From Gonatopus flavifemur (taxonomy: Eukaryota > Arthropoda > Insecta > Hymenoptera > Dryinidae): DNA of 64,000 nt. Made by a program: the position numbers and the translations under genes. The DNA lies in the NCBI GenBank assembly GCA_018340375.1, contig JAFFJZ010000002.1:47822001-47886000 (forward strand), written 5' to 3'. This document shows positions 1 through 12,134 of the stretch, in pieces. The notes below the pieces were generated by a model. The model was not told the DNA's origin and made no database searches. It worked only from the letters and a program-made list of their open reading frames with translations. How positions within the stretch are numbered: position 1 is the first letter of the stretch; each line of letters opens with the position of its first letter.

Positions 1-3000
1 AGTTTCGGTATATAAGGGTATTAGCAGGGAAGAAGTGAGGAAAGTTTCGACAACACACACTCGAAATTGCAAACACCATCAGCAGATACAAATAAAATTC
101 GAGATTGAATTTTTCTACACGGTTTATACCGTTTGTAGCTGAAAGGCTTATCACGACACGTTCCAATTTCTTTTTCAGATCCATTTTCGAGCCACCAAGT
201 ACTCACATTTAATGCAAATGATATGCGAATTTTGTATGTGAAAGTTTTTATGTATGTACGCGATGATAAAAGTTATTTTCATGCAAATTTTCAAATAACT
301 TTCATTGTTGTAACTTTCTCTATCTCTCTCTCTCTCTCTCTCTCTCCTTCCTCGCAGCTGACGACTCTTAACGCTATAAATTATCCATCTTGTATCCCGT
401 TAATTTATCATGTTGAAAACGGATTTATTCGAAGAGAAAAATCATTTATTTTCCATGCGAGTTTATTTATCGGATTTTTGTGATCATATTTTTTTTATTT
501 AACGCGCTCACTCGTTGAGATCTTTCTACCCTTATAATGGAGAAATGATGACGTTCTTTTACGCACGCACACCATGGAACCCGCTCGTTTCTTCGAGATT
601 TTTTACGAGTACGATACTTTTATCGATTAAAGTTCCTGAACGAATTTATTTCATTACAACATATAAATTACTTATAATGAGAAACGCAAGTTCTATTTCA
701 TTGGATTCAAAAAACACTTCGTTGTGATTAATTATTGAGGCATCGAGAGAAGAGAGAAACGTGGAATAAACGTACTTTAAACATACGAATTTTCCATTTT
801 ATCAGTACTTATCTGTCTCATGTTGTTCGCAATTTATTCCGTTCACGTAAGTGACAAGGAGTTTCCGTTGAAAATTGAAAAATAGAGGGATTTTGTGACA
901 GGAGTACAGCAATGGTCAATGCGTATACGTACAGAGACGAGACGAGCATATTAATATGCAATGATATAATTCAATTGAGGTATCTCATTTGTTTTCATGC
1001 ATCCACCATAACCGTAGAATTTCCCGAGGGAGGAACGAATGAAATGAGTGTGATGGTCATTTCTGTCGGAAAAAGTGTTACGAACGAGAAAATATAGAAT
1101 CATAAAGATAACCTTTCACCGTTCCAACGGTAAGTTCCAACGTGTATGTGAAGGAGACTCGTTCCATAACAAAAACAGAACGTCAAAGAGTCGAAGATGT
1201 ACGGCTGTATTCCGTCGCTTTATTAGATCAAAGAATAATTTTGTGTTTTTTATCCTGTTGGATATTATTCTCTCCTCAACGCGTTTATTCTATACTCTCA
1301 ACCGTGGATACTTCGATAGTAGAATGAATTATTAATCAAAGTCTCAATGACAACTTAACTAATCTTTTGATTGTTTCATTCTCCAAACGAACCATGCAAT
1401 TTATTTGATCAAAAATTTGGATTTGGATTTATATTTTAGAATGATATAGCAAAAGAAGACAGTTGGAAGACTTATAAGTCTAATTTTTTAATTGATTTAG
1501 TGTGTTTGATTGGATCTTCTTCGAGAAGGAACTTTGAAAATTAACTTGAGGAATCTTCAAGATTTCGATAATTCCATTCACAAATTCATAAAATCTTCCC
1601 TCGGAATGGGGTTCGTCATAAAAACTTCTCCAATCTGACACCTCGCGATATGACCTACCAAATTAGTGCAATCTGTTTTTCCCTTGAAGGAGTTGGAAAG
1701 ATGAATGAGAAGTTCTTGACTCAATTATTTTCCGAATCATGATGAATGATTTTCAGCTTGGAGAGGAATCGAATATTCCAAAGGAATAACATTCTAAAGA
1801 ATATGTTTAGAGTAAATTTGAAAACATTTTTATTCGATTGAAAATCCGTAATTGTCGTTTCTTTATTCGATAAGTTATAAGCAAACACATTCTTGTTGAA
1901 CGATGGAATTCATTCTGTTATTAATCATTTTATGTCATACAGAATATTATAAACAATTTTAAACATTATAGTTTTCCTTCCCTTCTATAGGAGATTCTAT
2001 CAAGATATAATTTGTGTTTTCATTGAAAAATATAATTCGGCATCAACTGGGGTGGAAGATTGTTTATTAACGGACTATTCAAGGGCTATTTTTAGACAAT
2101 TTTAACACTGTTCAACGATGGCTTGAGAAATTTTCTCAGCATATGAAAGGTTCAGCATGCTGTTACATATTCTATCAAACATTATGTATAAAGGATATTT
2201 GGAATAGTATAGATGAATGTTATAAAATGTGACTTCAATTCCAGATATTTCAATAAGACAACAGTCTAATAACATATTCTTCGAATGATTTTATTATCAT
2301 TCCTGAATGGCAGAAATCATTTTTCTTCTCAGTACGATGGATAATCTCTCCCACAAATCAAGGGAAATTGCTTCTACCACTCATCTTAGGAAAGAAAATC
2401 CAAAAGAAAAAAAAAGGTTTCTCCTCTTTTGTTTTCGTGCGTTCATATCGATTCTCAATTTATCAGCCAACGTGTATTAGGGTTTTTTTTTCCAGGTAAT
2501 TAACCTTCATACTATGCTTTGGTAATAATTCATACATTAAAGGCATGAAATCGTTACATCCGCACACTGAATCACAATATCAAACCCCCATTTTTAACGT
2601 TGACAAGTAAAAATCTCGCCCAGATAGTGAATTTTCATTCAGATTCAAGTATATTACATGATCATCGAGTGTAATCAAAACATTGTGACTTGATGGAAAA
2701 TCTCATGTGACTTGAATGGAAAATCTACGTTAATCAGCACATTTTCGATAGATACTCCAAATAAATCACATTATGCATTTAATATACGAAAAATATTAAA
2801 TATTAAATTTCACGACTTCCGCGTTAGAACATTGCAACTTTCTCAACTGAACGTACATATAACATAAGATAATTTGTAACTAAAGTTGATTAAAGAATAT
2901 ATGTATGCCTGTGTCCAAGTGTTGTTCTTTCAAACTCAGCGGTCGTAAGAAATATGCCAATATGTAAGTACTATCTGTCATTTTCAAACGATGTAAAGCA

Positions 3001-4060
3001 TGAGGTCAATATAACGTATTGCGGTCGGTTAGTTTTCAATCGATTTGTATAATTCATACGACAAGATGAATTGCATACATGTACATTCCACACGATTCGA
3101 GAATAAATCTTTCAAATGCATAATAATTGTCCTTGAATTATTTTCCGTTGATACGACATATTTATGCAAAATGAATCATTCCAACCTCAGAACCATCTCA
3201 TCAGAACCTTCACATATATTCATGAACAGTTATTTTTAATTACAAAGGTTCATACGCGTGTACAGTTTATCACCCGTTACGAACAATCGTTTCTTATGAA
3301 TATTTCAAAACCTATGTTAATTCAAACAGGAACATGGATGAGGAATAAATGCAATTTACAGCTAGCCAAGGCACATTTAAATACTGTTATGAGGAATTAT
3401 CTCTGCAAACTCTGGAAGCTGGAAAGGAATTACCAGAGATTCCATAAAGTTCATTATTTTATGAATTAATTTTTCTCCCCATCAAGCACGAATGAAACAA
3501 ATGGAACAATACTGTAAATTCAAGTATTATACTCTGATACACTTAGAGTGTTTTAATCGTATAATCACTCTTTGAACGCTTGAAAACGTGTGAATATAAT
3601 CGATAAAATGTTTTGTTATGAAGGATTTAACCTAGGTTATTGATATATTCCCATAATTTCAGGGGGTTCACAGAGCAGCTACAAGATTTAAACGCTTTGA
3701 GTGGATTAGAATAAAATGCTTGAATTTGCAGTGAAATTACACGATTTTAGTGTTTGCATATTGCTGGAGATTGATCTTGGATATAAAAAGTACACACAAG
3801 AATTTCATGACAGGTTTTTCCCTGATGCCACAGCCTCCACGAATATTCTCCTGATCCCTGAAGTGGTTCCAGCTCTATCGATCTCTTAGACCTCGCAGAA
3901 ACGAATGAGTCGTGCTGCTTTTTCTTCCGCCACAGACGATGCATATACTGCAACTATCAGACAATGCGTTTTTCTAAGCCGTTCAAAGCACATTCCAAAG
4001 TTGAAACAAGCACACGTGGATGAGCCTAAAGTTTCCTATTTTTCAATCACCAACTTTTAT
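1..4060. other. AT-rich non-coding stretch, no gene seen
   Basis: Reading frames here are short (about 100 residues or fewer), have biased composition and show no recognisable domain. I see no inverted-repeat element, tRNA-like sequence or satellite apart from the TC microsatellite at 323-346. It is probably intergenic or intronic. Confidence 0.5.
323..346. repeat. (TC)12 microsatellite
   Basis: Twelve uninterrupted TC dinucleotides run directly into a C/T-rich stretch ending in GCAG. The arrangement looks like a splice acceptor, but the reading frame that follows is short and unrecognised, so I call it only as a simple repeat. Confidence 0.85.
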
Positions 4061-4434
4061 GCGGGTAATATGGGCCCCAAGATATTTATGTCAAAAAAAC
4101 AGGACAAAAATTGAGAAAAAATGTTCATTCATTCATAAATTCATATAAAATAGAGTTGGGTCTACCATTGTTTCAAGATTAATATCTAGATATATATCGA
4201 AGGTCCGCTTGGATACCGCGTTGAAATAAAAGAAAGTAACTTATTATAAACCAACTGGCAATTTTTTTCATTTTAATTCATTTACAGAAGTTACAAATGT
4301 ATACATCTTGTTCGCAACCAGCACAATCATTGTGAGCCCACACATCACAAACCACACACTCAACCCACAGTTCACCTCTCGTGTTTTCAGAAAACGCCTC
4401 TTCACAAAATATAGCCTGGGGCCCATAATACCCG
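4061..4434. repeat. Inverted-repeat element (GCGGGTAATATGGGCCCC ends)
   Basis: The left end GCGGGTAATATGGGCCCC (4061-4078) is mirrored at 4417-4434, which reads GCGGGTATTATGGGCCCC on the minus strand. The interior is AT-rich and non-coding. Similarity may continue a little outside these limits. It is probably a non-autonomous DNA element, but no target duplication was resolved. Confidence 0.55.
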
Positions 4435-4515
4435 CAGTTCAAGGAGCCCATATATACACCTTGCCCATCTTGGAAAATGAAATTTTCCTACACTCAACTT
4501 AATCAGTAAACTGAC

Positions 4516-4735
4516 ATCCCAATGAACATTATGAGGACGAGGACTTGAAGACAACTGGAGGAGCTCTTAAAGGGATCTTTATGTCATCCAATGCGTCGGC
4601 TTAGGAGATCCTGTGGAGGTCTTGTTTCAGATCTCTGTAAGATCTCCTAAATCGACGCATTAGATGACATTAAGATCTCTTTAAGAGCTCCTCCAGTTGT
4701 CTCCAAGTACTCGTCCTCATAATGTTCATTGGGAT
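4516..4735. repeat. Foldback (near-palindromic) element, about 220 bp
   Basis: The two halves are reverse complements over about 100 bp each with few mismatches. Both ends read ATCCCAATGAACATTATGAG on their own strand. The centre lies near 4625. A transcript would form one long hairpin. No coding content is seen. Confidence 0.8.
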
Positions 4736-5179
4736 CACTCCATGTAAAACACAATCCTCATAGCATACTAAATACATACCTGAACTTGGTTTTACAAGTT
4801 GAAATGAAAAAACCGTAGTATTATCAAGTCAAACTCTTACCTTTCAGACTTTTGATAAAGACGACAAAATTCACTGCTTGATATATTACAAATCATAACA
4901 GCTGAGCGGTCAGCGCGATCTACAGTGTCGTTTAGAAAGTAGTTCTGGTAGTTTTAGTGTTCATTGCTAGAATTCGTGACCTAGATAATCAGATACCGAA
5001 GGATCCCATATCACCAGCAGGGGCCATTATACCACCTTTGCCTCTAACCGAAGAAATATCGGTGAGGCCAAATCAGGGGGCATAATGTTAAACAGCTGGA
5101 TTTCAAACCGATTTTGACCTCCATCTATTGAGCTTCCAGTAGTACTAATTATGTAGTGGAGAGGATACTCAATGTGATA
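4736..5179. other. Non-coding spacer left of transposon copy 1
   Basis: No reading frame or repeat was recognised. A somewhat GC-richer patch around 5005-5090 has no visible coding frame. Confidence 0.4.
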
Positions 5180-5181
5180 TA

Positions 5182-7212
5182 CAGGGTGGGGCATTTAAAG
5201 TGTCGCGGGCGTTTTTTCCAAAAATAAAATGAGATACGAGAAAATTTTTCGGACAAAAATTGTAGGGTATCGAGGGGGACATCCGATGGTGGCCTTGGCT
5301 TTGACCTCAAATCTCATCTTCAAGGGCATTCTGAGGTCAACTCTTGTTTTTTAAATAGCATCTCATATTTTTTACTGCAGATTTGGATTCTAGGTCAAAA
5401 ACCGAGAAACTTTTGTCTGAACCATTTTCCTGAAATCCGCAAAGATGGCGCTCTAATCGATATTGTTCCATACTGAATCTGACATTAGAATAACTCGAAA
5501 ACGAAGGGTCTTGGAGGAGAATGTTTCGGACAAAAGTTGTCTGATTCTAAGGGGGACCCCTTGAACTGAAACGGAGGTGATGGGGTATAACAGACAAAAC
5601 ACAACACATTTCAATCGTCTACATCACTTGGATAATTTTGATGCAGTAGATGCTCAAAATGATGGCCTTCGACTTCGATACACATTTCAAAACGTTTTAC
5701 AAAAGATTGCTGAACTCGTGCTAAAATATCTTCATTGATGCTCGCGCATGCATTGATGATTCGTTGACGCATATTCTCAGGTGTAGTCGGTGCTTGTTGA
5801 TAAACTGTATCTTTTATGTATCCCCATAAAAAAAATCTGGAGAAGTAAGATCCGGAGAACGGGCAGGCCAATGAACTGGTCCACGACGTCCTATCCATCG
5901 TCCAGGATAATCTCTGTCCAATATTTCTCGAGCTGTGACTGCATAATGGGATGGACAACCATCGTGTTGATACCACATATTCAATCGTTCCTGAATAGGT
6001 ATGTCTTCAAGTAATGTTGGAAGTACTTGATCTAAGAAATGTCTGTACTTCTCTCCATTTAGCGTATCTGCAATGAAGTACGGTCCAATTACTCGAGATC
6101 GAAAAATACCACACCAAACATTCACAGCCCATTGTCTTTGATGCTCTACTTGACGTAACCATCTTGGATTTTCTGTCGCCCAGTAATGCATATTATGTCG
6201 ATTTACTTGACCATGATTGGTGAACGTCGACTCATCAGAAAATAATATGTTGATGAAGTTGTTATTGTGCATTTGCGCTAGACCCCATCGACAAAACTGT
6301 ACACGATTTTCGAAATCATCACCGTGAAGGTCTTGATGCAAACAAATGTGATACGGATGGAATTTGTGACGTTTCAGTATTCGAAGAACACTTCTTCGAG
6401 AAATTCCCGAATGGAGTTCAATTTCACGAGAGCTCACGTGTGGATTATTGGCTACTGCAGCTAGTACATTAGCTTCCGCATTTTCTCCGCTAACAGTTCT
6501 CATTCGATGTCGTTTTTCCCTTGTAATACTTCCCGTTTCTGAGAATAATTTTGTAATGCGTTGAAAATACCTAATGGATGGCGTTGTTCTTTCAGGAAAT
6601 CGTTCTGCATACAAGTCATATGCTTGTCTGGGGTTCTTATGCACTTCACCGTAAATGTAGATCATATCGATCTTTTCAGAAACCGTGTATCGGATATCCA
6701 TGATTTTCAATTTGTCATAAACCAAGTAATAATCAAATGTAACTGACAAACTGACTTTCAAAATCGTGAATTTTCACTGAACCCCGTCGTTTGTTTACAT
6801 CGCGTGAGCTCTGAATGGTGGTAATGTAGACGATTGAAATGTGTTGTGTATTGACAACTTTTGTACGAAACATTCTTTTGCAAGACCCTTCGTTTTCGAG
6901 TTATTCGAATGTCAGATTCCAAATGGAACAATATCGATTAGAGCGCCATTTTTGCGGATTTCAGGAAAATGGTTCAGACAAAAGTTTCTTGGTTTTTGAC
7001 CTAGAATCCAAATCTGCAGTAAAAAATATGAGATGCTATTTAAAGAACAAGAGTTGATCTCAGAATGCCCTTGAAGATGAGATTTGAGGTCAAAGCCAAG
7101 GCCACCATCGGATGTCCCCCTCGGTACCCTACAACTTTTGTCCGAAAAATTTTCTCGTATCTCACTTTATTTTTGGAAAAAACGCCCGCGACACTTTAAA
7201 TGCCCCACCCTG
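5182..7212 (-). mobile_element. DD41D Tc1/mariner (rosa-like) transposon, copy 1, defective
   Basis: This is a 2031-bp element bounded by CAGGGTGGGGCA at 5182 and its reverse complement ending at 7212. TA duplications lie at 5180-5181 and 7213-7214. Long inverted repeats cover about 5182-5541 and 6854-7212. Similarity extends further inward to the CAATCGTCTACA word on each side, interrupted on the left by an extra segment of about 56 bp. The transposase is on the minus strand and is frameshifted. The element is almost identical to the one at 30983-33014 in opposite orientation and one base shorter, matching a single deleted base. The high identity suggests recent movement or a recent duplication. 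Confidence 0.95.
5611..6761 (-). pseudogene. DD41D transposase, frameshifted copy
   Basis: This minus-strand gene is a near-identical copy of the intact 383-aa transposase at 31434-32585. It has the N-terminal helix-turn-helix region, FSDES around the first catalytic Asp, QHDGCPSH around the second and SPDLTSPDF around the third. A run of eight A on the plus strand (5828-5835) replaces the nine T of the intact copy. This shifts the frame just after the third Asp and ends the protein at 315 residues. The remaining C-terminal segment is intact in another frame down to a stop at 5611. The span is 1151 bp against 1152 bp, so the single deletion explains the break. Three substitutions are visible (Ile/Val, Ala/Val, Val/Leu). 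A homopolymer assembly error is possible. Confidence 0.93.
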
Positions 7213-7214
7213 TA

Positions 7215-10036
7215 TATATGTATATCATATAACGGACAAATTCAAACTTCACAAAAATTTCAAGTACCGGTTCATCTGTTCAGCGTGGTATAGCGACAAT
7301 TTGTGCAAAATTATTAAAAAAGAATTTGTTCTATTTTATTGTGTGTTCATTTCTCGATAGAATCATATTTTCTTCAGTATCTCAATTCACAGCATTTGAA
7401 AGTGCATAGTACATCTGACTGTTCCATGAGAGGTAAGTGAGGTTAGATTGTTAGTGTAATAGTTTTTATATAATTAATATTATTCAAGTAATAATTGAGC
7501 ACTTCTACTTCGAAAATTCAGAATAATATGTTAATTTTCCATCATGTATCTAACATTATTTTGAAGCATTCCGTATTCAATAATCGTAATGTTACAATTA
7601 TCAAACATAATAATATGGAGAAGTGTAAATATTCAAACTTTGATTGTTTATGCAACTTATGATAAATTGTTAGAATAATATATGATTTGAATATGAATTC
7701 ATGTTTTGTTTAAGTGAAAAATAATTTCTTTCAACCAGTACAGAAATGGGACGTAACGCTTTATGTGAAAATTTCTAAGGCTGACAGAACCAAATGTGAT
7801 ATGTACTTGAATATATAAACATATAATTTTACATGTGATTAAGTGCGTACAATAATTAAAGAACGAGTAAACCGTACAAAAATATAGATGCATATATTCA
7901 TTTTCAAGGAGCATATGATTGTGCAATAATTTCTTTACTTCTATACATATTATTCCAACAGTACATTGTTGAAACTTTATATTTCTCATTGAATATCTCT
8001 TATATTCTTTTACAACATGTTACCATGATTTATTGCATCCTTCTTCACAGTTCATTTTCAACATTAAATAATATAATTATAATCCGATAATATAATTATT
8101 TTTAATATTGAATATATGATTAAAATTTTTGTAATAAAATTCTCAACGCGAATCTCATAATGTGTGTTCGTTTCCATACAATTTGAATTTTCTTGAACAC
8201 CGTGAGAAATATTCAATTATTCTTCATGGAACTTTCACTTTGCGGAAGATTATAGATTATTTGCGGATATTGAATAAATAAGAATTATAATTTGTATTCA
8301 ACTTCGATATCTCAATATGCAACAAATATTTATAAACTTTATTTTTTCTATTTACTTTTTTACAGGTTTTCTAACAAAATTATTCTGTGACTCAACATAT
8401 GAATTGATTCATCAAATTCTTGGAATTAATTTATGTATTGAGCAACAGTGAAAAAAATAATACATTTTATTAAGTATTATAATTTTTGAACTTACACACA
8501 TGGAAATAGGAGATGTGTGTATGGGAATTGATTGAGATCCCCCACCCCGATATTAATATAGTACCACTGGCGGGTCGCTAGATGGCATGTCAAATACGTT
8601 GAAATTCCCTATCGTGGACATTATGGACATCATGCCTCCTGGGCCAAATTCAGCTAGAAGTGAGGATGGCGGTCATTTGTCAATTGGTATGAATTTGTCA
8701 ATACAATCTCAAAAATAATGTCGGTATGTAAATAAAACACATGATAGAATTTCTTATGCGTGTAGCTAACACATGTTTACGCGTACATCGGTGTTTTGGC
8801 CTAGCAATCTAGTTATTATTCAGAAGTCTGTGACATGGAACAAAAGTTAGTTTTATGATTATAGCAGCATTGTTTTGTCGGTTCTGTCAATTGTTTTGTT
8901 TCAAATCACATAACTTCAAGTCCTTCATTACATCAACATACGTACTTAATATCAGTTTTATTTCAAATACATGATATTTATGAGGAAATTCTTTGTGTTC
9001 ACATCAATTTGCACAATACTGTACCTAAAGATACATATAACCTTTCAATTCACGGGAGGCAAGAGTTTCATCCTTTGACATTTCACCCTCTCTCATATAA
9101 GAATTGAATATCGTACATATATGAATGTTTCATGTTTCAAAGCTATTCCCATTACATATGACCAAACTTTCAGAATATTTTACCACTCAGTATAAATTTC
9201 GATACAACTTTGAAAATGGAATATTTATGAAAATTCCATTTAAATTTAAGATATATTCAGATGTTTCTTGAATCTGATAAGAATTCTCACAGATATTCTT
9301 TCAAGTGTCTTCGATCTCAAACACTTGAGAGTTTTTTTTTTCTCATGAATTCTCAATTATCATTCTCAAAAATTATCATCATCACACAGTTGGAGACCAT
9401 CTTTTTCTCTGCTTTCAATTCCATCTGCATTAAAAATTGAGAACGAAATGCTTTGGAAGTAGAGAAAAGAAGATCTTTCGTGTGCAAATGTTTGAGACGC
9501 TAGGGATTTCGAATAATAAAGACGAAGTAATAAGATTTCTCCTTCTTTTTTTCTATTTGTTCTCCCACGTAGAGATAGATGATTAAAAACAATTAATGAT
9601 ATGGCGAGCGGTGAGCAGCATAACAGCGGATTCTTCATTGCATACGATGGAAGTGAATTCTTTTGACTTTTGTTTATCGTACGTCTTAATCTTCTTTACC
9701 GAGTAATCATTGCATGGTGACGTTTGAAACACTCGTTCGCAGTTTCAGCTTTAATTTCTACCAGACATGCTCTAGTTCGATATCTACAACCACTGAATAT
9801 AAGAAAATACATGCTAAGATACCTATACCGTAGTCATGCTGGTTCGTATGACAATCGATTGTTTTTTTTTGCACAGAATATATAAAACTTTTATCAATAT
9901 TCTATGCAGATCTATGAAAGTAAAATACTTCTATGACAAGAAAAAATCGACATTATGAATTGGAAAGGATTTAAAACTCAAATTGAAGATCCTTGAAAGA
10001 ACAATTTATAACAACTTGAAGGTGCTCTGAAATGTT
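7215..10036. other. AT-rich non-coding stretch, no gene seen
   Basis: The sequence is strongly AT-rich with only short frames in which I recognise no domain. A small GC-richer patch lies at about 8535-8690. No inverted-repeat element was recognised. It is probably intergenic. Confidence 0.45.
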
Positions 10037-10229
10037 TTAATACGTTGACTGCCGTAATACGTATTCAACGACGTAGTTCATATGGACCAGACCGATCACC
10101 TACAGTAAAAAATTTGGTGTTAGAAACGGTCCACCCAAAATTCTTGTCGGAAATCAACAATGATAAGTGTCAGATTGATAAATTTACAATTTCAAGTTGA
10201 CAATTTTGTGTTAATTCCTCACATCCTTA

Positions 10230-10495
10230 CACTGAGAAAACAGATATCTTGAAAAATACCATAATTTATGGATTTTCAGTGCTGGTCTGACCCGAGTCGG
10301 AATATTCACTTGCATGAATCTCTAAAAGTACTATAATTTCTTGGACTTTTTGAAATAAGTATGGTACCTTCCGTATAAAAGTCCAAGACATTATGGTACT
10401 TTTAGAGGTTTTTTCAGGTAAATATTTAGACTCGGTCAGACCAGCGCAGAAAATCCATAAATTATGGTACTTTTTAAGATACCTTTTTCTCCGTG
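10230..10495. repeat. TA-flanked MITE, CACTGAGAAAA/CACGGAGAAAA ends
   Basis: The left end is CACTGAGAAAACAGATATCT. The right end on the minus strand is CACGGAGAAAAAGGTATCTT. TA lies at 10228-10229 and 10496-10497. The two arms remain complementary inward through ATAATTTATGGATTTTC and the TGGTCTGACC word, so it is largely a foldback. It is non-coding and belongs to the widespread CACGGAGAAAA-end group of this window. Confidence 0.8.
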
Positions 10496-10497
10496 TA

Positions 10498-10720
10498 CCC
10501 GTGTGGAAAAAAATTCGCATGGCAACGATCTCGCCCAAAATCTGGCATCAAGCTTACTAAAATATCGGATTCATTTGGCAAAGATCTGGTGAAAGTCTTT
10601 TCACAAAGTATGGTGTTTGGGACTCTCCCATACTCCCAACATACTTTTTTCAGTCTCTCAAGAATATGGGGACAGTCCCAAACCCCATACTTTGTAAAAA
10701 GATAATTTTTTCCACGCGGG
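10498..10720. repeat. TA-flanked MITE, CCCGTGTGGAAAAAAATT ends
   Basis: The ends CCCGTGTGGAAAAAAATT and, on the minus strand, CCCGCGTGGAAAAAATTA are flanked by TA at 10496-10497 and 10721-10722. The left TA is shared with the neighbouring MITE, so the two sit back to back. The interior contains a second inverted pair built on CAAAGTATGG and TTTGGGACT. Confidence 0.75.
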
Positions 10721-11151
10721 TAGTGTCAATATTCAACGCAAATTTTGAGGGGACCGTTTAGGACATGCACGTGTGTTAAAAATACACAAAATTTTCTACT
10801 GTGCCCCCATGGCAATCAACGGGTTAATTTTTTGTGAAGTTAGATAAGTACAGTACCTTACTTGAGAAACTTCAGTATGGTTTGAAATTGTGTTAATTTT
10901 ATTTACTGTAATCTCATCATAGTAAAAAAATACATTACAAAAATCGTCTCTGATACGGAGCACCACAAAATATGTGGAGAGAAATTTAATTGTAAAATTA
11001 CCATTCAATTCGTAAACTAGAACTGTTCGGAAAAGTTAGACAATAATTTGTAGCATGAGTCAAAATCATCACCAGCTATGATGGTAAAAATCGAAATTAG
11101 TTTGGATTTTCACTACCCTAGCATGTATGTATATTCCGGGTGAAAAGTCCG

Positions 11152-11405
11152 CACTGAGAACCCAATTTTTCAGATTGAAAGAAAATTTTCTTTGCCCTTC
11201 GCCCTTATTCTAATAAATATTTTGCCCAATGGGAAAATTTTCTTCAGATTGAAACAAAAAATTTTCAAATTGAGACAGAAATATGTTCCTTCAACTCAAT
11301 GAAAAATTCTCTCATTGGGATGAACCATCGTTCCATTGAAAACAAGATTTATTAGAATGAGGGAAAAGAAATTTTCTTTAAATCTAAGAAATCGGGTTCT
11401 CAGTG
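11152..11405. repeat. MITE, CACTGAGAACCCAATTT family, copy 1
   Basis: The ends read CACTGAGAACCCAATTTTTC and, from the right on the minus strand, CACTGAGAACCCGATTTCTT. The arms share GAAAGAAAATTTTC and a TTATTCTAATAAAT word. The dinucleotide CG lies on both sides (11150-11151, 11406-11407). It appears to be inserted in an older repeat that is also present at 27805-29388. Confidence 0.75.
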
Positions 11406-11407
11406 CG

Positions 11408-11600
11408 TTAACAGTTCTAACGAAAGTATATTTGAATACGTTGTTATTGAAGAATTTCCAATATTTTCCTCTGACTGTATACCATCATGAGTGTTTTTTC
11501 TATCATTCTGATGAGTTAGAAATTCTCAAATAACAGCAATAACATATGATGTAAAAATATTTCCATCAGAACCGTTAATGGACTCTTTACACCGACTATA
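11408..11600. repeat. Remnant of an older repeat shared with 27987-28110 and 29323-29370
   Basis: From 11410 to 11533 the sequence aligns without obvious gaps to 27987-28110; an example is ACAGTTCTAACG followed by TTTGAATACGTTGTTATT. From about 11550 to 11598 it aligns to the DNA just right of the pogo-type element (shared TTACACCGAC). The two loci are copies of one element, each interrupted by different later insertions. Confidence 0.65.
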
Positions 11601-11787
11601 CACTGTCAGAAATATCTGGAAGTTTTTTTCAATCACGTACATGAATTCGGGTTCATACACATTTTACATTACATTCAATGTACAAAAATATGAAATCACT
11701 ACAGATAATGCTATAGTTCACCTTAAATTTAATGTAAAATATGTATGAAACCGAATTCATGCACGGACTTAAAAACAACATCCAGCA

Positions 11788-12134
11788 CACTGAGAACCCA
11801 ATTTTTCAGACTGAAAGAAACTTTTCTTTGCCCTCATTTCAATACGGTGAAACCCCTCAATAAGAACACTCTTTTCTCCCCTTCAAAGCAAGGCAACAAC
11901 CGTTCGAATGAGAAAGAGGGCGAGTGTTCTTGTTGAGTGGTTTTACTGTAAATCTTTTTTTCAATGGAAAAAAATGCAGGTAAACGGAAAAAGTTTTCAT
12001 TAAATTGAAACGATAAATTCTCAAATTGAAGAATGTGATTTCAATTCAATGACAAATTTTCCCATCGGAAGCAAGATTTATCAGAGTGAGGGCAAAGAAA
12101 TTTTCTTCAAGTTTAAGAAATTGGGTTCTCAGTG
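11788..12134. repeat. MITE, CACTGAGAACCCAATTT family, copy 2
   Basis: This is a second copy of the element at 11152-11405, with near-identical ends and the dinucleotide CA on both sides (11786-11787, 12135-12136). It is longer than copy 1 because a 104-bp element is inserted at 11845-11948. Confidence 0.78.
11845..11948. repeat. Small TA-flanked MITE, CAGTAAAACC ends, innermost of a three-level nest
   Basis: The left end CGGTGAAACCCCTCAATAAG and the right end on the minus strand, CAGTAAAACCACTCAACAAG, are flanked by TA at 11843-11844 and 11949-11950. In the paralogous copy at 11152-11405 the same place reads TTATTCTAATAAATATTT with a single TA, so that copy shows the empty site. The ends resemble those of pogo/Tigger-type elements, but that assignment is inference. 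Confidence 0.75.

Larger units (their letters stand above)
10041..10823. mobile_element. TTAA-flanked piggyBac-type non-autonomous element, with two nested MITEs
   Basis: TTAA occurs at 10037-10040 and 10824-10827. Just inside, the ends match on opposite strands: ACGTTGACTGCC on the left and CCCGTTGATTGCC on the right. Further inside, both arms share AGTAAAAAATTT/AGTAGAAAATTT and an AAACGGTCC word, giving imperfect TIRs of about 100 bp. TTAA duplications are typical of piggyBac-type elements. No transposase is present. The middle is occupied by two other MITEs (10230-10495 and 10498-10720), so the original element was about 290 bp. Confidence 0.7.

Noticed and set aside
300..483. TC tract plus GCAG followed by an open frame, looking like an intron end and exon
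   Set aside because: The downstream frame is short, of low complexity at its start and matches nothing I recognise. Microsatellites often mimic acceptor sites.
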